Below, one piece after another: positions 4,551 through 5,488 of a stretch of 5,488 nt of DNA. Under the pieces are notes generated by a model. That model saw only the letters and a list, made by a program, of their open reading frames with translations, had not been told where the DNA came from and made no database searches. The position numbers were made by a program, and so were the translations under genes. Source of the DNA: UBA5004 sp964342515 (lineage in GTDB: Bacteria > Patescibacteriota > Minisyncoccia > Phycocordibacterales > Zambryskibacteraceae); assembly GCA_964342515.1 (NCBI GenBank), contig CAYFFP010000012.1:1-5488 (forward strand). Reading direction: 5' to 3'. Numbering within the stretch: the stretch's first letter is position 1; each line of letters begins with the position of its first letter.

Positions 4551-5296
4551 TTCTCTATCATCGAACGGACAATGGCTTCGAAACTCTTCGGACTCAAAGA
4601 CGCGTGGCCGACCAGAAACCCTCTCACACCGGTTTCTCTCATTAACTCTCCGGCGTTTACCGGCTCGACCGAACCGCCGTAGAGAATAGGAATTAGGTCG
4701 GCAACTTTTCTGCCGAACAAATCCGATAAAACCTTTTTTATAAACACGATGCTTTGTGCAAGCTCTGCAGGTTCAATCGCGTCTTTTGAGGTTCTACCTA
4801 TTGCCCAGACCGGTTCATATGCCAGAGCAATTTTACTCATATCCGCTTTAGACAAGCCGGCCAGAAGTATTTTTAGCTCATCCCGCAAAGTTTCGAAATG
4901 CTTGCCGTCGGAATCCTTTTCCCTCTCGCCGAAACAGATTAGCGGCGTAATACCGGAGCGGAGAGCATGCTTTATTTTCTTATTTATCTCCGCCGACGAC
5001 TCTCCCAAAATTCTCCGCTCGCTGTGCCCTAGTATCGCCAACCGTACGCCGAAACTTTTTAAAATTTCTGCCGATACTTCGCCCGTGTGGGAGCCCTTAC
5101 CTGCCAAAGAAAGGTCTTGCGCCGCTAATCCTCCAAGACCTTTGACAACTTCCAAGAACGGGGTCGGCGGCGCGATAAAGAGATTTATTTTCCTAAAAAT
5201 TTCTTTTCTCCTTTTTAACTCTTTGACCAGAAACTTCGCTTCCGAGAGCGAGTTGGGAAAGTTCTTCCAATTGGCCACCAAAATCGGCTTTGCCAT
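4547..5296 (-). CDS. tpiA: Triosephosphate isomerase
   Basis: It interconverts dihydroxyacetone phosphate and glyceraldehyde 3-phosphate, in the cytoplasm. The 249 residues fit the TIM-barrel family. Active-site residues are visible: N9 and K11 in VANWKNF, H91 in ILGHSERR (88-95), and E161 in AYEPVWAIG (159-167). Phosphate-binding parts are ILYGGSVEPVNAGEL (204-218) and FLVGHASL (227-234). Two divergences stand out: loop 6 reads AIGRTSKDA rather than the usual AIGTGKTA, and VGGAS reads VGHAS. I remember the S/T-K-D-A loop type from Parcubacteria. The ATG at 5296 is forced by an in-frame TAA four codons upstream, and no Shine-Dalgarno site precedes it. Its stop overlaps the pgk start by 4 nt, so the pair is a translationally coupled glycolytic operon, with tpiA first. 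Confidence 0.96.
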   Translation of the reverse strand: MAKPILVANWKNFPNSLSEAKFLVKELKRRKEIFRKINLFIAPPTPFLEVVKGLGGLAAQDLSLAGKGSHTGEVSAEILKSFGVRLAILGHSERRILGESSAEINKKIKHALRSGITPLICFGEREKDSDGKHFETLRDELKILLAGLSKADMSKIALAYEPVWAIGRTSKDAIEPAELAQSIVFIKKVLSDLFGRKVADLIPILYGGSVEPVNAGELMRETGVRGFLVGHASLSPKSFEAIVRSMIEK

Positions 5297-5302
5297 GAGA
5301 AT

Positions 5303-5308
5303 AGCTTA
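5303..5308 (-). promoter_or_regulatory. Possible leaderless -10 box of tpiA
   Basis: On the minus strand TAAGCT fits TANNNT and ends 6 nt before the tpiA ATG, the same spacing as in front of recJ and the lamin-tail gene. It is part of a tandem repeat that supplies TA-rich heptamers, so the match could be incidental. The -35 region is not clear. Confidence 0.35.
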
Positions 5309-5330
5309 CAGCTTTTAGCTTAGAGCTTCC
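5303..5330. repeat. Heptanucleotide tandem array before tpiA
   Basis: Four exact-period units, AGCTTAC, AGCTTTT, AGCTTAG and AGCTTCC, form an AGCTTnn array, with AGTTTTT (5331-5337) as a possible decayed fifth. It ends 6 nt from the tpiA start codon and therefore lies in the promoter or leader. Period and copy number match the array inside recJ, but the unit sequence differs. Confidence 0.7.
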
Positions 5331-5335
5331 AGTTT

Positions 5336-5366
5336 TTAATAAGTTTCCGTGTATTTCCCCTGTCAA
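5336..5366 (-). promoter_or_regulatory. Alternative promoter candidate for tpiA-pgk
   Basis: On the minus strand a perfect TTGACA (5361-5366) is followed after 19 nt by TATTAA (5336-5341). The -35 is ideal but the spacing is long and the -10 is only 4 of 6. The TTGACA is part of a palindrome arm, so it may be coincidental. Use of this promoter would give a leader of about 30 nt containing the heptamer array. Confidence 0.25.
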
Positions 5367-5386
5367 AGATGCCCTTTGACATAGGG
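5358..5386. repeat. Intergenic hairpin palindrome upstream of tpiA
   Basis: TGTCAAAG (5361-5368) and CTTTGACA (5374-5381) form a perfect 8-bp stem with a 5-nt loop. CCC (5358-5360) and GGG (5384-5386) can extend it past a 2-nt bulge. No T-run follows on either strand, so it is not an ordinary terminator. It looks like a dispersed palindromic repeat. Confidence 0.6.
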
Positions 5387-5404
5387 TATTCTTGTCTTCA
5401 AGTT

Positions 5405-5425
5405 CTTGGAAACTAAGTTTCCAAG
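5405..5425. repeat. Second intergenic hairpin palindrome, terminator-like on plus
   Basis: CTTGGAAAC and GTTTCCAAG form a perfect 9-bp stem with a 3-nt loop. On the plus strand it is followed by TTGTTTTATC, as in an intrinsic terminator, but no plus-strand gene lies just before it. In the tpiA direction no T-run follows. TAAGTTTCC in its right half also occurs at 5340-5348, a 9-bp direct repeat on either side of the other palindrome. The rest of 5426-5488 shows no gene: all minus frames entering at 5488 close within about 54 nt. Confidence 0.5.
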
Positions 5426-5488
5426 TTGTTTTATCATATTCGCCTAATACCATTTAAGATTTTCATACAAAAACCGCGTGTGCACAAG

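Noticed and set aside
4749..5318. Open frame of 189 codons on plus, opposite tpiA
   Set aside because: It is the antisense of a fully conserved TIM barrel and shows Ser/Lys-rich composition typical of a shadow frame.
5193..5453. Open frame of 86 codons on minus starting at 5453 and overlapping the tpiA start
   Set aside because: Its second half is tpiA read out of frame, its first half runs through two palindromes, and no ribosome site or family resemblance is seen.

Overview
The window looks like a piece of a Candidate Phyla Radiation (Patescibacteria, probably Parcubacteria-like) genome. This is inferred from small genes packed with gaps of -4 to 21 nt, a reduced phosphoglycerate kinase, a triosephosphate isomerase with a divergent loop 6, a lamin-tail-domain surface protein, a RecJ carrying a palindromic repeat read as LPAGRQ, and a short structured-leader gene resembling hypothetical proteins I associate with that group. 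No rRNA, tRNA, CRISPR array or phage module is visible.

Layout. Positions 1-223 (minus) hold the N-terminal part of an unrecognised, GC-rich small protein. It has its own classic promoter, a hairpin at the predicted 5' end of the mRNA, and a Shine-Dalgarno site. Positions 343-1992 (minus) hold recJ, whose coding sequence carries two inserted repeats: a 20-bp perfect palindrome and a heptamer tandem array. A 14-bp gap with two overlapping -10 boxes separates recJ from a plus-strand pair: a membrane-anchored lamin-tail-domain protein (2007-2858) and, 1 nt later, a HIT-family protein (2860-3225). On the minus strand, tpiA (4547-5296) and pgk (3639-4550) overlap by 4 nt. Directly downstream of pgk is a DUF559 nuclease-like gene (3232-3618). 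The last 190 bp (5297-5488) have no convincing gene but contain a heptamer array and two perfect hairpin palindromes.

How the parts fit. tpiA and pgk encode two steps of lower glycolysis and are probably translated in a coupled way. The DUF559 gene lies between the 3' ends of the convergent operons and is bounded by imperfect terminal inverted repeats (about 3229-3286 and 3624-3663). These repeats are not just spacers. The right one supplies the last codons and stop of pgk plus the ribosome-binding site of the DUF559 gene. The left one supplies the C-terminal codons and stop of the DUF559 gene, and on the other strand forms a terminator-like hairpin for the HIT operon. This 435-bp unit is the best candidate in the window for a little-described system: a compact nuclease cassette whose ends are fitted for translation and transcription signals.

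Translation starts are of two kinds. recJ, the lamin-tail gene and tpiA have no Shine-Dalgarno site, and each has a TANNNT box exactly 6 nt before ATG, suggesting leaderless mRNAs. The partial gene at the left edge and the DUF559 gene have Shine-Dalgarno sites, while HIT and pgk rely on coupling to the gene before them. All function calls are from reading the sequence alone.
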